From an uncultured Collinsella sp. (GTDB lineage: Bacteria > Actinomycetota > Coriobacteriia > Coriobacteriales > Coriobacteriaceae): a DNA stretch of 17,266 nucleotides. Location: NCBI GenBank assembly GCA_902464175.1, contig CABQHZ010000033.1:1-17266 (forward strand), given 5' to 3'. Both the position numbers and the translations under genes were made by a program. Of this stretch, positions 1 through 8,457 are shown in pieces. The notes below the pieces were generated by a model. It searched no databases. It was not told where the DNA came from and saw only the letters and a program-made list of their open reading frames with translations. Positions within the stretch are counted from its first letter, which is position 1; each line of letters begins with the position of its first letter.

Positions 1-1107
1 ATCGGTGCAGTAGTGCTGGTTGGCGGCCTCCTTGATGACGATGCCGCCGTTGAGCGCAACCTGGTTGCGGGCGTCGCACTTCTCGGCGTGGTTGGGGTGC
101 ACGGCATGTGCATTGTCGCAGCTCACGAGCATCGAGGCGGCAAGTGCGCGATGGTACGACTCGTCGTCAAAGCCCAGCGATCCGTTGATGCGGCGCAGCG
201 CGTCAGCCAAGAACGTCGACATGGCACCCTGCTTGGTCTCGGAGCCAACCTCCTCGTTATCGAAGCAGCAGAAGACCGAAACGTCGTGCGCGTTCTCGGC
301 GCCCAAAAATGCCTGCAGCGAGGTGTAGGCGCAGGCCAGGTCGTCAAGCTTGGGCGTCGAGATAAACTCGTCGGCCCAGCCCCAAATACGCGCATCCTGT
401 CGGTTGACCAAGAACAGGTCGCGGCCCAGAATCTGCTCAGGCTCAACATCCAGTTCGTCAGCGATCAGGGCATCGAAGTCACCCTGCTTGAGCTTGCCAG
501 CACTGATGAGCGGGCACAGGTCGACGGATCGGTTGGGAGCAAAGCCCTCGTTGACGCCACGGTTCATATGGATGGCAAGGCTCGGGATAATAGCGACCTC
601 GCGCTCGGTGGCAAGCAGGCGGCTCTCAATGCGGTCGCCCTCGCGCACCAGCACGCGGCCCGCCAGTGCCAGCGGACGATCGAACCAGGTGTAGTCGATC
701 ATGCCGCCATAGGCCTCGGTGTTCAGGCGCAGTGTCTCGCCTGCGCCATCGAGCTCGGGCACAGCCTTGACCTTAAACGTCGGCGAATCGCTGTGTGACG
801 CCGCGAGCTGAAAATGATAGTCGCCGGCAACACCGTCCTCGCCCCACGTAGCGGCCAGGTCCTCGCCCACCTTAAAGGCGATAACGCTCGAGGTGTTGCG
901 CTGTGTGTAATAACGCCCGCCCGGTTCGATATCCCATGCCGCGTTCTCGGGCAGGTAGGTAAAGCCCGCCTCGTCGAGCTCGGCCATAATGGTCGCCGCC
1001 GTATGGAACATGCTGGGGCATGCCTCGATAAAGTCGATAAGGTCGTTGGCGGCCTCGATATCGTCGGCCGTCACGCGCACGCGCTCGGGCGTTTCCTGAT
1101 CCGTCAT
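1..1107 (-). CDS. M18 family aminopeptidase, 3'-truncated by window edge
   Basis: Manual translation from ATG at 1107 gives 369 codons with no stop before the window edge. M18 enzymes are cytosolic dinuclear-zinc aminopeptidases of about 430 residues that remove N-terminal (often acidic) residues, so about 60 C-terminal residues are missing here. Seen: CPSMFHT near residue 30, the zinc-site motif AASHSDSP (His105, Asp107), TEAYGGMIDYTWFDRPL, PSLAIHMNRGVNEG, the glutamate pair in FDNEEVGS, and SCDNAHAVHPNH, all in the order usual for the family. The last zinc-ligand His lies in the missing part. The start is supported by a purine-rich AAAGGGGAG six to seven bases upstream. The gene is divergent from the flavoprotein locus and probably unrelated housekeeping. 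Family assignment is firm; the physiological peptide substrate is unknown. Confidence 0.93.
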   Translation of the reverse strand, partial: MTDQETPERVRVTADDIEAANDLIDFIEACPSMFHTAATIMAELDEAGFTYLPENAAWDIEPGGRYYTQRNTSSVIAFKVGEDLAATWGEDGVAGDYHFQLAASHSDSPTFKVKAVPELDGAGETLRLNTEAYGGMIDYTWFDRPLALAGRVLVREGDRIESRLLATEREVAIIPSLAIHMNRGVNEGFAPNRSVDLCPLISAGKLKQGDFDALIADELDVEPEQILGRDLFLVNRQDARIWGWADEFISTPKLDDLACAYTSLQAFLGAENAHDVSVFCCFDNEEVGSETKQGAMSTFLADALRRINGSLGFDDESYHRALAASMLVSCDNAHAVHPNHAEKCDARNQVALNGGIVIKEAANQHYCTD

Positions 1108-1141
1108 GCTCTCCCCTTTCGCTGGGCTGATGGTCCCCTCC

Positions 1142-1170
1142 AGCATACCCCCAACTGACCGGCCTGTCCG
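1142..1170 (-). promoter_or_regulatory. Candidate promoter of the M18 aminopeptidase gene
   Basis: On the minus strand CGGACA (1170-1165) and TATGCT (1147-1142) are separated by 17 bases. Each matches 4 of 6 consensus positions. It would give a leader of roughly 25-30 bases before the ATG at 1107. This is pattern matching only. Confidence 0.3.
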
Positions 1171-1245
1171 ACAAATCGAACGCCAAACAAAGCCAGACGC
1201 TCCAAACAGAAAAGTCGATGCTCTTGCGTTACAGGCAAACGACAA

Positions 1246-1275
1246 TTGAATTGACAAGTTAACCAGTGGTAATTT
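1246..1275 (+). promoter_or_regulatory. Candidate promoter for the flavoprotein locus
   Basis: TTGAAT (1246-1251) and an extended -10 TGG-TAATTT (1267-1275) are separated by 18 bases. A perfect TTGACA at 1251-1256 overlaps but has no well-spaced -10. A second TGG-TATTTT copy begins 10 bases after the first (1277-1285). The stretch is AT-rich compared with its surroundings. A start near 1283 would leave a 5' leader of about 150 bases. Confidence 0.35.
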
Positions 1276-1309
1276 CTGGTATTTTTGTTTACTGCCTTTA
1301 ACTTTTTGC

Positions 1310-1403
1310 GGTAAGCAACATGAGTTCTATGGCAGTTACCTATCATGTGCGAAGCACATGACCACTGTCCATCCGGGTGCAACAGGAAAGGAGAGCAGCA
1401 CCC
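1310..1403 (+). promoter_or_regulatory. Structured 5' leader of the LPXTG FMN-binding protein gene
   Basis: Three consecutive inverted repeats occupy the leader. GGTAA/TTACC (1310-1314 with 1336-1340) encloses a CAT/ATG pair. A perfect 8-bp stem with a GAA loop lies at 1343-1361. GGGTGC/GCACCC (1375-1380 with 1398-1403) carries a 17-base purine-rich loop. The loop contains AGGAAAGGAGAG, which looks like a ribosome site but sits about 40 bases from the ATG. I do not recognise a known riboswitch class. It could be a regulatory leader or only an mRNA-stabilising structure. Confidence 0.35.
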
Positions 1404-1431
1404 AACGACCGATCGATAGAAAAGAGGTTCT

Positions 1432-4400
1432 ATGCACAACGATAACGCTGTGCTGCGCAAGCTCAACACTGTGGGCAGCAATGCCTGTCGAGGTGCGCTC
1501 ATCGCCGCGATGACCGTCTCGATGATGCCTACCAGCGCTTTTGCCGCAGCAGCAACAACGGAGACCGGCTCCGAAGCTACCAACAACGCGCCGATCTCCG
1601 CCACCAGTGAGGAAACGAAGTCCCTCAGCTCCGAGTATAGCCTGAGTGCCGTCTCTGACGACGCCGCATCCTCCTCGACCAGCTACGATTTGACTAAAAT
1701 CGCAGATGGTACGTATGAGGGCACGGCCACGGCCGACTCGAAGGACCCGCTCAATAAAGCTGGCGACGAATGGAACGCAGCTGATGGAAAGTATGACGTC
1801 AACGTCAGCGTAACCGTCAAGTCTGGCAAAATTGCCAAGGTCGAAGTCGCCGACTATAGTAGTTTGGGCGACGATGACTGGGACCGCATGGACAAGGCCG
1901 TTAACGGTTTTAGCAAAAAAGGCACGTCCTATAAGGGCATCGTCGAGCAAATCGAGACTGCCGGCAACACTACCTCAATCGATGCTGTTTCGACCGCCAC
2001 GATCTCGTCCAACGCCATCAAGGCCGCCGTCGATAATGCCCTGCAAGCTGCCTATGACGAGCAGAATCCGTCGACCCCTGCGACCGACGAGTACACCTAC
2101 GGCTACGCTGGCCTGACGTGGGCCGAGTATTGGGCGGGCGAAAACGTGCAGGCAGCAGGGTCTTCCGCTTCGTCGAGCGAGCTCGATTCCCGCAACGAGG
2201 CCGACAAGGGCGCTTTTGACGTGGTGACCCGTGCGACCTTTAACCACGGCCTGCATCGCGGCAGCTATCAGTGCACCGATGTGATTGAAACTGCCGAGGG
2301 CGTGAAGATTTACCCTTCGTACTATCCCAACAACAAGTCCTTTGTCGATGTCGATGGCAATGTCTTCTCCATCGACAGCAAGGCTAAGACCGTGACGGCA
2401 GCCGACGGCACGGTGTACACCATGACGGGCCATGAGGTCACGGGACTCAAGTACGTTCCCGTCAAAATCAAGACCAGCGACCTCGAGGCTTTTAAGGCGA
2501 GCCACAGCTTTGTCGCCAATGGCGAGACGCTCGCCGGCGGCTACACCGAAAATAACCTCCAGGCTTACTCCGGCCTGGTTGCGGACGTCGATGCCAACAC
2601 CAACGGCATTAAGACCGTGACCAACAATAACGGAACCTTCAGCTTCTCGGCCGCCGCCACCACCGGCACCGACTCGGGTATCAAGGGTCAGGAGCTCAAG
2701 ACCGCCACGGACATTAAACCCACGGTTAAGGACGCGAGCGGCTCCTACGGCGAGTTCCTGCGCGTAGACCTCAACGGCAACTATGGCGACCTGGGCGCCA
2801 ATATGCAAAGCGTCACCTGGACCTATTACGGCGACGACGCGACCTACACCAACGCCCTTGCCAGCTACGGCACCAAGTTCGCGGCCGACAACTGGATGCA
2901 CAAGTCCATGGGCATTCAGCTGGGCCTCACTAAATCCGAGCGCTGCCAGCTGCCCGAGGGCACCAACGGCACCGGCTACTGGAAGCTCACCGTCCACGCC
3001 TTGGGCTACAACGATTACACCTACACCTTCCAGGCGACCGATGACAACATCGTGGGCGCCAAGGAGCCAGTGACCGACGCCACCAAGGCCCAGCTGCAGG
3101 AGCTCTACGACAAGGCGACGTCCCTCGATAAGTCCAAGTACACCAAGGACTCCTGGACCGCCTCGTCCATCGAGACCGAAACTGCCGAGACCAAGGACCT
3201 GCTCGCCAAGAAAAACCTGGGCGAAGCCGAGGCCGCCGAGCAGATCACCCACCTGCAGGGCGCGCTCGACGCACTCGTGAGCCTGTATCCCCAGGCCGGT
3301 GACTACGTGCTCATGAACATCCCCTACGCCGATTTCTATGCCGCCGAGAGCAACAACGCCGGTACCGACATCGTGACCTCGGCTACGCTGCAGAAGACGC
3401 GCTCCAGCTTGGCGAGCGGTTCCTACCACGTCAATTCCGACGGTACGGATATCTCGGGCGCCACGTTTGCCGTCAAGGTGGGCGAAGGCGACATCGATTG
3501 GTCCAAGTTCACCCGCGTGACCGACAACAGCTCCGTTACGATCACCACCTCGATCAAGGGCAAGGAGTCCACGACGACCTACACGGGCAAGGACGCCCTG
3601 TTTGAGTCCGCGAACTACTCTTACTACGTGCTGCCCGCCGGCGAGGTTCCGACCAATTACAAGGAGCTCACCGCCGATTCCGAGGGCAACCTGAACTTTG
3701 GCGCTGTCGAGGGCAAGAAAGCCACCGAACTTGCAAACGTCACCGCCAACTTTAAGACCTCCAGCAAGTACGGCGACTACGAGATCGACTTTAAGAACCT
3801 GCGCGAGCAGATGGTCGACGCCGACGGCAACCAGGCGACCGTATACGGTGCCGTGGTCAATGCCGCCGATGCGGACGGCACCACCGAGGGCTATGGCATG
3901 CGCACCGTCGAGAACATCTGGAAGGGCAAGGAGATTGCCTGGAGCTGCGGCCTGGTCAACGAGTCTCACGGCAGCCCGCTGAGCTCGCAGTACTACAAGT
4001 CCATGATGGGCAAGACCATCAAGAGTGTGACGTTCTACACCTCTACGGGCACCTACACCGTTGCCATGGACCAGTACGTCCCCGTCAAGGATGCCGACGC
4101 CGCCATCAAGGCCGAGGATGCCTCGCTTGACGGCGCCAACGCCACCGTCATGGCCGATGTCACCCTGCCCGAGGGCTTCGACGCCGCCTATCAGATTGAT
4201 GGCAAGGATGTCGAGCCGCTTGCCAGCAACGCGCGCAGCTCCGTGTCCGTCACGTTTGACGCCTCGGCTCTTAAGCCCGGCAGCCACACGCTGACCGCCA
4301 TCGACAAGAAGGACAAGTTTGCCGATATCAGCACGAGCTTTACGGCAACCACCTCCAAGCTCGTTGCCAGCTTTGACGCCGCAAACCTTAAGCTCATCGC

Positions 4401-5271
4401 CGCCAACGATGCCACGGACGATGATCTTGCCAACTACCTCGCGAACATCTCCAAGGTCACTGTCAACGGTACCGAGTACAGCGCGCAGGGCCGCGGTGCG
4501 GTAAAGATCTTCAACGCCGACGGTTCGCTTAACCTGGCGGCCGCCAATCAGGATAAATCGCCGGTGTTCAATGCCAACGGCGACTACCAGATTGAGGTCG
4601 AGGCCACCGGCTACACCACCAACCTGCGCTTCACCTACACCAAGTCGGCCGACAAGACGGCGCTCAACGCCGCAATTGAGGCCGCTGCCAAGTTGAGCAA
4701 CGACCAGGGCACCTACACCGCCGCATCTTGGGCTGCGTTCCAGGACGCGCTGAGCGCTGCCCAGGGCGTTAACGAAAGCCCCGCGGCTTCCGACGACGAG
4801 GTTGCCAACGCCCTCTCGACGCTCCAGAACGCTCAGGCCGCGCTCGCCAAGGCCGCAACGACCGACCAGAAGACCGACCTTAAGGTCGAGATTGGCCGTG
4901 CCGATGCGCTGAACGAGTCCGACTACACCGCCGACTCCTGGAAGGCATACCAGTCCGCGCTGGCTGCAGCCCAATCCGTGCTTTCGAAGGACGACGCCTC
5001 TGCTGCCGACGTCGAGGCGGCAACGACTGCGCTCAAGGCCGCCCGCGAGGCGCTCGCCAAGCCCAACCAGAGCTCCAAGGGCAACTCCACGAGCACCACG
5101 ACGACCACGACGACGACCACCGATACCAAGAAGGCCAATGCATCCAAGAAGGACGCAAGCGGCCTCCCCGGCACTGGTGATACCCAGATCGCCACGGTCG
5201 GCATCTTCGCCGGTATCGGCGCCGCCATCGCGGCCGCCGGCGTCGCCATCCGCCGCCGCATGCAGCACTAG
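1432..5271 (+). CDS. LPXTG cell-wall-anchored FMN-binding multidomain protein
   Basis: This is a 1279-residue secreted protein. A signal peptide (residues 1-38) ends at TSAFA-A. An FMN_bind domain follows at about 90-205, with the flavinylation-type motif DAVSTAT (Thr190). Two long related segments come next, starting YGYAGLTWAEYWAGE (about 221) and MNIPYADFYAAE (about 628). They resemble domains often labelled Tp47/PBP-Tp47 (low-certainty recall). Three FIVAR-like helical repeats lie at about 548-617, 1070-1140 and 1142-1212, then a nine-Thr run, the sortase motif LPGTG (1245-1249), a hydrophobic helix and RRR. The start has AAGAGG four bases upstream. It is first in the locus, separated from the next gene by a terminator. 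Inferred role: outermost, wall-bound flavin redox carrier. Its ligand or acceptor is unknown. It could instead be an adhesin with a redox domain. Confidence 0.9.
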   Translation: MHNDNAVLRKLNTVGSNACRGALIAAMTVSMMPTSAFAAAATTETGSEATNNAPISATSEETKSLSSEYSLSAVSDDAASSSTSYDLTKIADGTYEGTATADSKDPLNKAGDEWNAADGKYDVNVSVTVKSGKIAKVEVADYSSLGDDDWDRMDKAVNGFSKKGTSYKGIVEQIETAGNTTSIDAVSTATISSNAIKAAVDNALQAAYDEQNPSTPATDEYTYGYAGLTWAEYWAGENVQAAGSSASSSELDSRNEADKGAFDVVTRATFNHGLHRGSYQCTDVIETAEGVKIYPSYYPNNKSFVDVDGNVFSIDSKAKTVTAADGTVYTMTGHEVTGLKYVPVKIKTSDLEAFKASHSFVANGETLAGGYTENNLQAYSGLVADVDANTNGIKTVTNNNGTFSFSAAATTGTDSGIKGQELKTATDIKPTVKDASGSYGEFLRVDLNGNYGDLGANMQSVTWTYYGDDATYTNALASYGTKFAADNWMHKSMGIQLGLTKSERCQLPEGTNGTGYWKLTVHALGYNDYTYTFQATDDNIVGAKEPVTDATKAQLQELYDKATSLDKSKYTKDSWTASSIETETAETKDLLAKKNLGEAEAAEQITHLQGALDALVSLYPQAGDYVLMNIPYADFYAAESNNAGTDIVTSATLQKTRSSLASGSYHVNSDGTDISGATFAVKVGEGDIDWSKFTRVTDNSSVTITTSIKGKESTTTYTGKDALFESANYSYYVLPAGEVPTNYKELTADSEGNLNFGAVEGKKATELANVTANFKTSSKYGDYEIDFKNLREQMVDADGNQATVYGAVVNAADADGTTEGYGMRTVENIWKGKEIAWSCGLVNESHGSPLSSQYYKSMMGKTIKSVTFYTSTGTYTVAMDQYVPVKDADAAIKAEDASLDGANATVMADVTLPEGFDAAYQIDGKDVEPLASNARSSVSVTFDASALKPGSHTLTAIDKKDKFADISTSFTATTSKLVASFDAANLKLIAANDATDDDLANYLANISKVTVNGTEYSAQGRGAVKIFNADGSLNLAAANQDKSPVFNANGDYQIEVEATGYTTNLRFTYTKSADKTALNAAIEAAAKLSNDQGTYTAASWAAFQDALSAAQGVNESPAASDDEVANALSTLQNAQAALAKAATTDQKTDLKVEIGRADALNESDYTADSWKAYQSALAAAQSVLSKDDASAADVEAATTALKAAREALAKPNQSSKGNSTSTTTTTTTTTDTKKANASKKDASGLPGTGDTQIATVGIFAGIGAAIAAAGVAIRRRMQH
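5089..5121 (+). repeat. ACG/ACC triplet run encoding a poly-Thr wall linker
   Basis: Nine consecutive Thr codons (residues 1222-1230) follow Thr-Ser, made only of ACG and ACC. They lie between the last FIVAR repeat and LPGTG, where wall-spanning linkers usually sit. Length variation between strains is likely at such a run (inference). Confidence 0.7.
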
Positions 5272-5307
5272 CGCCTAAAACGCGCGCCACGCGCTCGCAA
5301 CGCAAGC

Positions 5308-5340
5308 GCCCGCAGCCCCAACCAGGGCTGCGGGCCTTTT
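5308..5340 (+). terminator. Rho-independent terminator after the LPXTG protein gene
   Basis: GCCCGCAGCCC (5308-5318) and GGGCTGCGGGC (5325-5335) form a perfect 11-bp GC-rich stem with a 6-base loop, followed by C and TTTT. It starts 37 bases after the stop codon and ends 32 bases before the next ATG. It should cut or attenuate transcription between the wall protein and the downstream redox genes. No clear promoter lies between it and 5372, so partial read-through is plausible. Confidence 0.85.
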
Positions 5341-5371
5341 CTCATACTCGACCACGGGAGACCACCCACAA

Positions 5372-6865
5372 ATGGACAACTACCAACCCAAGCACTCAAA
5401 AGCCAAGGCGCTCGGCCACGGCCTCGCCACGGCAGGCTTCATCGTGCCCTCGATCGCCGTGGGCGCAACCGTAGCCCTCGTGGTGTCCCAGTACACCCCG
5501 CTCGTGGCCAAGACGGTCGCCGCCACGCCCGCGCAAGAGGCCGCAGGCGCCGACCTCAAGACCGTCGACACCTCCAACGTCCAGAAGGAGACGGCAACGC
5601 CGGCAACCGAATCGCTCGACCCCTCGGTCTATGGTATGGACGCCGCAAACCTCAAGGACGGCACCTATGAAGGCACAGGTACCGGCTTTAGGGGCAGTAT
5701 CACCGTGCGCGTGACCATCGCGGGCGGCAAGATCGTGGCAATCGACATAGTGTCGTCTGCAGACGACCCAGCCTACTTTGGGCGTGCCCAGGCTCTCACC
5801 CAATCGGTGATTAGCGCTCAGTCGACGTCGGTCGACACTATCTCGGGTGCCACGTATTCATCAAAAGGCCTGCTCATGGCCATCAAAAACGCACTGGTCA
5901 AGGCATCGGGCGGGCTTGCCGAGGCTGTTGCCCCCGCCCCTGCGGCCGGCGGCTCCTCCAATAAGCCCCACCACACCATCGACCCCTTCACGCCCGCCGG
6001 CGGCTACGCAGACGGCGTCTACACCGACTCCGCCTGGGGCTACAGCGAGGACACGCCCGTCAGCGTGCGCGTGACCATCGCGGACGGCAAGATCGCCAAC
6101 ATAGAACTCGTGAACACGGGCGACACGCCCGAGTATTGGAGCCGCGCCTGGAACGCGCTCCCCGGGCTCGTCATGCAAAAGCAAAGCGTCAACGTCGATA
6201 CCGTAACGGGCGCCACGTATTCGAGCGAGGGCATCCTGGGCGCCATCCAGGGCTGCCTTAAGCAGGCCGCAGCCGGCACAAAGGACCCCGAGCCCGCGCC
6301 CGGCCCCGACCCCGCGCCCAACCCGGACCCCTCGCCCGACACGCCAGACGAGGTCCACTACGCCGACGGCGACTTTACAGGCTACGCCCTCTGCAAAAAC
6401 GAGGAGGACGACGAAGCCTTCAGCCCCTACTACGTCAAGCTCACCGTCACCGTTAAGGACGGCAAGGTTACCGGTATCCACGATATCGAGGGCGTGGGCG
6501 GCAAGCCCGACGAGAGCCTCTCCGACGCACTTGATCCCTTTGACGAGGATAACGAGCCCTACCTCGATAACGCCATCGACGGCCGCACCTTCCGCGGTAC
6601 CGTCTACACCGGCATCCCCGAGCAGCTGCTCGCGGGCACCGAGGCTGGCAAGATCGACGTGGTGGCGCGCGCCACCTACTCCAGCCGCGCCATCGCCAAC
6701 GCCTACGCCGACGCCCTCGCGCGCTCGGCCGCGGCCTATAAGGACGCAAACGACAGCAAGGGCGACAAGGCGGACGCTTCTGACAAGACAAACGCCCCCG
6801 ATGAGACTGCGGCCAACACGACCGCCGCAAACGGGGCCACCGAGGAGGCTGGCGCCCATGCGTAA
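5372..6865 (+). CDS. Membrane-anchored protein with three FMN-binding domains
   Basis: This is a 497-residue protein with one N-terminal membrane segment (about 18-42) and an extracytosolic remainder. Three FMN_bind domains are visible. Domain 1 (about 96-178) has DTISGATYSS (Thr161). Domain 2 (about 214-300) has DTVTGATYSS (Thr282). Domain 3 (about 332-455) is larger, has an acidic insertion and carries the divergent DVVARATYSS (Thr435). A Pro/Asp linker (306-326) separates domains 2 and 3, and the tail is charged and Ala/Thr-rich. In FMN_bind proteins such as NqrC and RnfG, ApbE links FMN to the last Thr of S/T-G-A-T; three covalent flavins are inferred here. GGGAG lies 11 bases before the ATG. 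It overlaps the next gene by 8 bases, so co-translation is likely. Probable role: intermediate electron carrier in the wall space. Confidence 0.92.
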   Translation: MDNYQPKHSKAKALGHGLATAGFIVPSIAVGATVALVVSQYTPLVAKTVAATPAQEAAGADLKTVDTSNVQKETATPATESLDPSVYGMDAANLKDGTYEGTGTGFRGSITVRVTIAGGKIVAIDIVSSADDPAYFGRAQALTQSVISAQSTSVDTISGATYSSKGLLMAIKNALVKASGGLAEAVAPAPAAGGSSNKPHHTIDPFTPAGGYADGVYTDSAWGYSEDTPVSVRVTIADGKIANIELVNTGDTPEYWSRAWNALPGLVMQKQSVNVDTVTGATYSSEGILGAIQGCLKQAAAGTKDPEPAPGPDPAPNPDPSPDTPDEVHYADGDFTGYALCKNEEDDEAFSPYYVKLTVTVKDGKVTGIHDIEGVGGKPDESLSDALDPFDEDNEPYLDNAIDGRTFRGTVYTGIPEQLLAGTEAGKIDVVARATYSSRAIANAYADALARSAAAYKDANDSKGDKADASDKTNAPDETAANTTAANGATEEAGAHA

Positions 6866-7331
6866 CCCGTTTGCCCTCCTTGGGCGCCACCTCTGGCGCA
6901 ACCGCAATTTCTATCTCAAAGCCGTCAACGCCGCGGCTGTCGTCGCCATCGTGGCGGGCTACAGCAGCTGGGCCGCCCAGGCGGCAGAGGCCGACGCCCG
7001 CACCCAGGCGGAGGCTGTCCAGGCCGAGCGCTCGCAGACGCGCGGCGCCTACGACACCGACGGCACCTTCGAGGGCAGCGCCCAGGGCTACGGCGGCACT
7101 GTCACCTGCCGCGTGACCATCGAGAACGGATACATCGAAAGCGTCGAGGTCACGGACCACGCCGGCGAGACCCCCGCCTACTTTGCGCAGGCCGAGGGCC
7201 TCACGCAGACCATCTGCGATGCCCAGGGAACCAACGTCGACACCGTCTCGGGTGCCACGTTCTCGAGTGCCGGCATCCTAAACGCCGTCAACGCGGCGCT
7301 TGAGCAGAGCAACGCCGGAGGTGCGCAGTAA
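6858..7331 (+). CDS. Membrane-anchored single-domain FMN-binding protein
   Basis: This 157-residue protein has a positively charged N-terminus, one membrane segment (about 21-40), a short helical Ala/Glu stalk, and one FMN_bind domain (about 67-150) ending in DTVSGATFSS (predicted flavinylated Thr134). The start at 6858 has an excellent GAGGAGG nine bases upstream and overlaps the preceding stop by 8 bases. The same frame is open further upstream, but that part is the shadow of the three-domain gene. The domain is clearly related to domain 1 of that protein (CRVTIENG, PAYF-QAEGLTQ), which suggests duplication. Its stop overlaps the start of the ferredoxin-like gene (TAATG). Probable role: first extracytosolic flavin receiving electrons from that protein, as in RnfG-like partners (inference). 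Confidence 0.9.
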   Translation: MRNPFALLGRHLWRNRNFYLKAVNAAAVVAIVAGYSSWAAQAAEADARTQAEAVQAERSQTRGAYDTDGTFEGSAQGYGGTVTCRVTIENGYIESVEVTDHAGETPAYFAQAEGLTQTICDAQGTNVDTVSGATFSSAGILNAVNAALEQSNAGGAQ

Positions 7332-8368
7332 TGGCCAGGACTGCATCCACCAAGACCCGCGGCGCAAAGCGCCCCGCGGGAACCCTTGAGAGCCTGCGCA
7401 ACGGCGCAAACGTCATCGCGCACCCCAAAAACAAGATGCAGGAGCGCCTGCGCCGACAGTACCTCCATCGCGGCGTGCGTTGGTGCGTACAGCTCGGCTT
7501 TCTCATCTGCTTCCCGGCCGCCTGGAACGCCGCCTTCAACGGCGTCAAGTACATCTTCACGCAGCTCGGGAGCCATGCACCCATCGAGCTCACCGGCTTT
7601 TTATCCCTGCTTTTGGCCCTCTTGGCCTTCACCTGCGTGTTCGGCCGTTTCTTCTGCGGCTTTGCCTGCGCCTTCGGTACGCTCGGCGATATCGTCTACG
7701 CGCTTGCAACCCCGCTGCGCTGGACACTCCGCCTTGAGGGCAAGGGCGCGCACCGGCTCCCCGCGGGCGTGCAGTACGCGCTCCAGCTCGTCAAGTACGC
7801 CGTCCTCGTGGGCATCTGCGCCCTCTGCGTGATGGGCATCTGGCCCCAGGTCTCGGGCGCGAGCCCCTGGGTCGCCTTCGCCGGCATCACCGCGCGCTCG
7901 CTCGAGGGCATCGCGCCCACGGCCTTTGCCGCACTTGGCGCGGTCATGGTTGGGATGGCCTTTGTCGAGCGTTTCTTCTGCCAGTTCCTCTGCCCCTTCG
8001 GCGCCATATTCTCGCTGCTGCCAGTGTTGCCGGTCTCGCTTTTCAACCGCCGCCGCGAAAGCTGTGCGCGCGGTTGCAACCGCTGCCAGGACAGCTGCCC
8101 GGTGCGCATCCACCCCGAGCGCGCCGACCTGCGATCGGGCGAGTGCATCGCCTGCGGGCGCTGCGCCGATGGCTGCCCCATGGCCAACGTGACGCTCGCC
8201 CGGCTCGACGGCTTTAAGCGCGATCAAGCAACCGACGATGCCAGCGAGCTCGCGCAGAGCAACACCCGCAAGCGCCCGCCCGCAGGGCCCGCCATTCTCG
8301 GGACCGAGGTTGCGCTCACGCTCGTCAAGGCTGCCATCCTCGCCGCGCTCTGCTACCTGCTCATGTAG
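7331..8368 (+). CDS. NapH/NosR-type membrane 4Fe-4S binding protein
   Basis: This 345-residue polytopic protein is of the 4Fe-4S binding (Fer4_5/NapH-like) type. Hydrophobic segments lie at about 50-70, 87-125, 148-172, 195-212, 225-238 and 320-345. Two membrane-edge CxxxC motifs occur: FCGFACAFG (Cys109, 113) and FCQFLCPFG (Cys217, 221). Two ferredoxin clusters follow in a loop: Cys245, 249, 252, 256 (first spacing Cx3C, not Cx2C) and Cys272, 275, 278, 282 in CIACGRCADGCP. The N-terminus is basic. Such proteins pass electrons across or along the membrane, and the paired motifs imply two [4Fe-4S] clusters. The gene starts inside the upstream stop codon, so it is translationally coupled to the FMN protein, its likely redox partner. 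The cytosolic electron donor is not evident here. Confidence 0.92.
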   Translation: MARTASTKTRGAKRPAGTLESLRNGANVIAHPKNKMQERLRRQYLHRGVRWCVQLGFLICFPAAWNAAFNGVKYIFTQLGSHAPIELTGFLSLLLALLAFTCVFGRFFCGFACAFGTLGDIVYALATPLRWTLRLEGKGAHRLPAGVQYALQLVKYAVLVGICALCVMGIWPQVSGASPWVAFAGITARSLEGIAPTAFAALGAVMVGMAFVERFFCQFLCPFGAIFSLLPVLPVSLFNRRRESCARGCNRCQDSCPVRIHPERADLRSGECIACGRCADGCPMANVTLARLDGFKRDQATDDASELAQSNTRKRPPAGPAILGTEVALTLVKAAILAALCYLLM

Positions 8369-8457
8369 GGCACGCGCACCCGCGGCCCGGCACCCCGTCA
8401 ACACCGAGTCGTGCAGGCGCAGGCTCATCCGTAACGCCACCGACCAGAAAGCTCACC

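Noticed and set aside
5089..5121. Triplet run considered as a CRISPR-like or tandem repeat array
   Set aside because: It is a simple in-frame Thr codon run in a wall linker, with no spacers.
1975..5268. Minus-strand open frame of 1097 codons opposite the LPXTG protein gene
   Set aside because: It mirrors the codon pattern of the GC-rich plus-strand gene, has Gly/Val/Arg-rich low-complexity translation with no domain, and the plus strand carries a clear signal peptide, FMN_bind, FIVAR and LPGTG.
6531..6857. Upstream extension of the one-domain FMN protein
   Set aside because: Pro/Thr/Ser-rich translation is an alternate-frame read of the triple-FMN gene; ATG 6858 has GAGGAGG and begins a membrane anchor.
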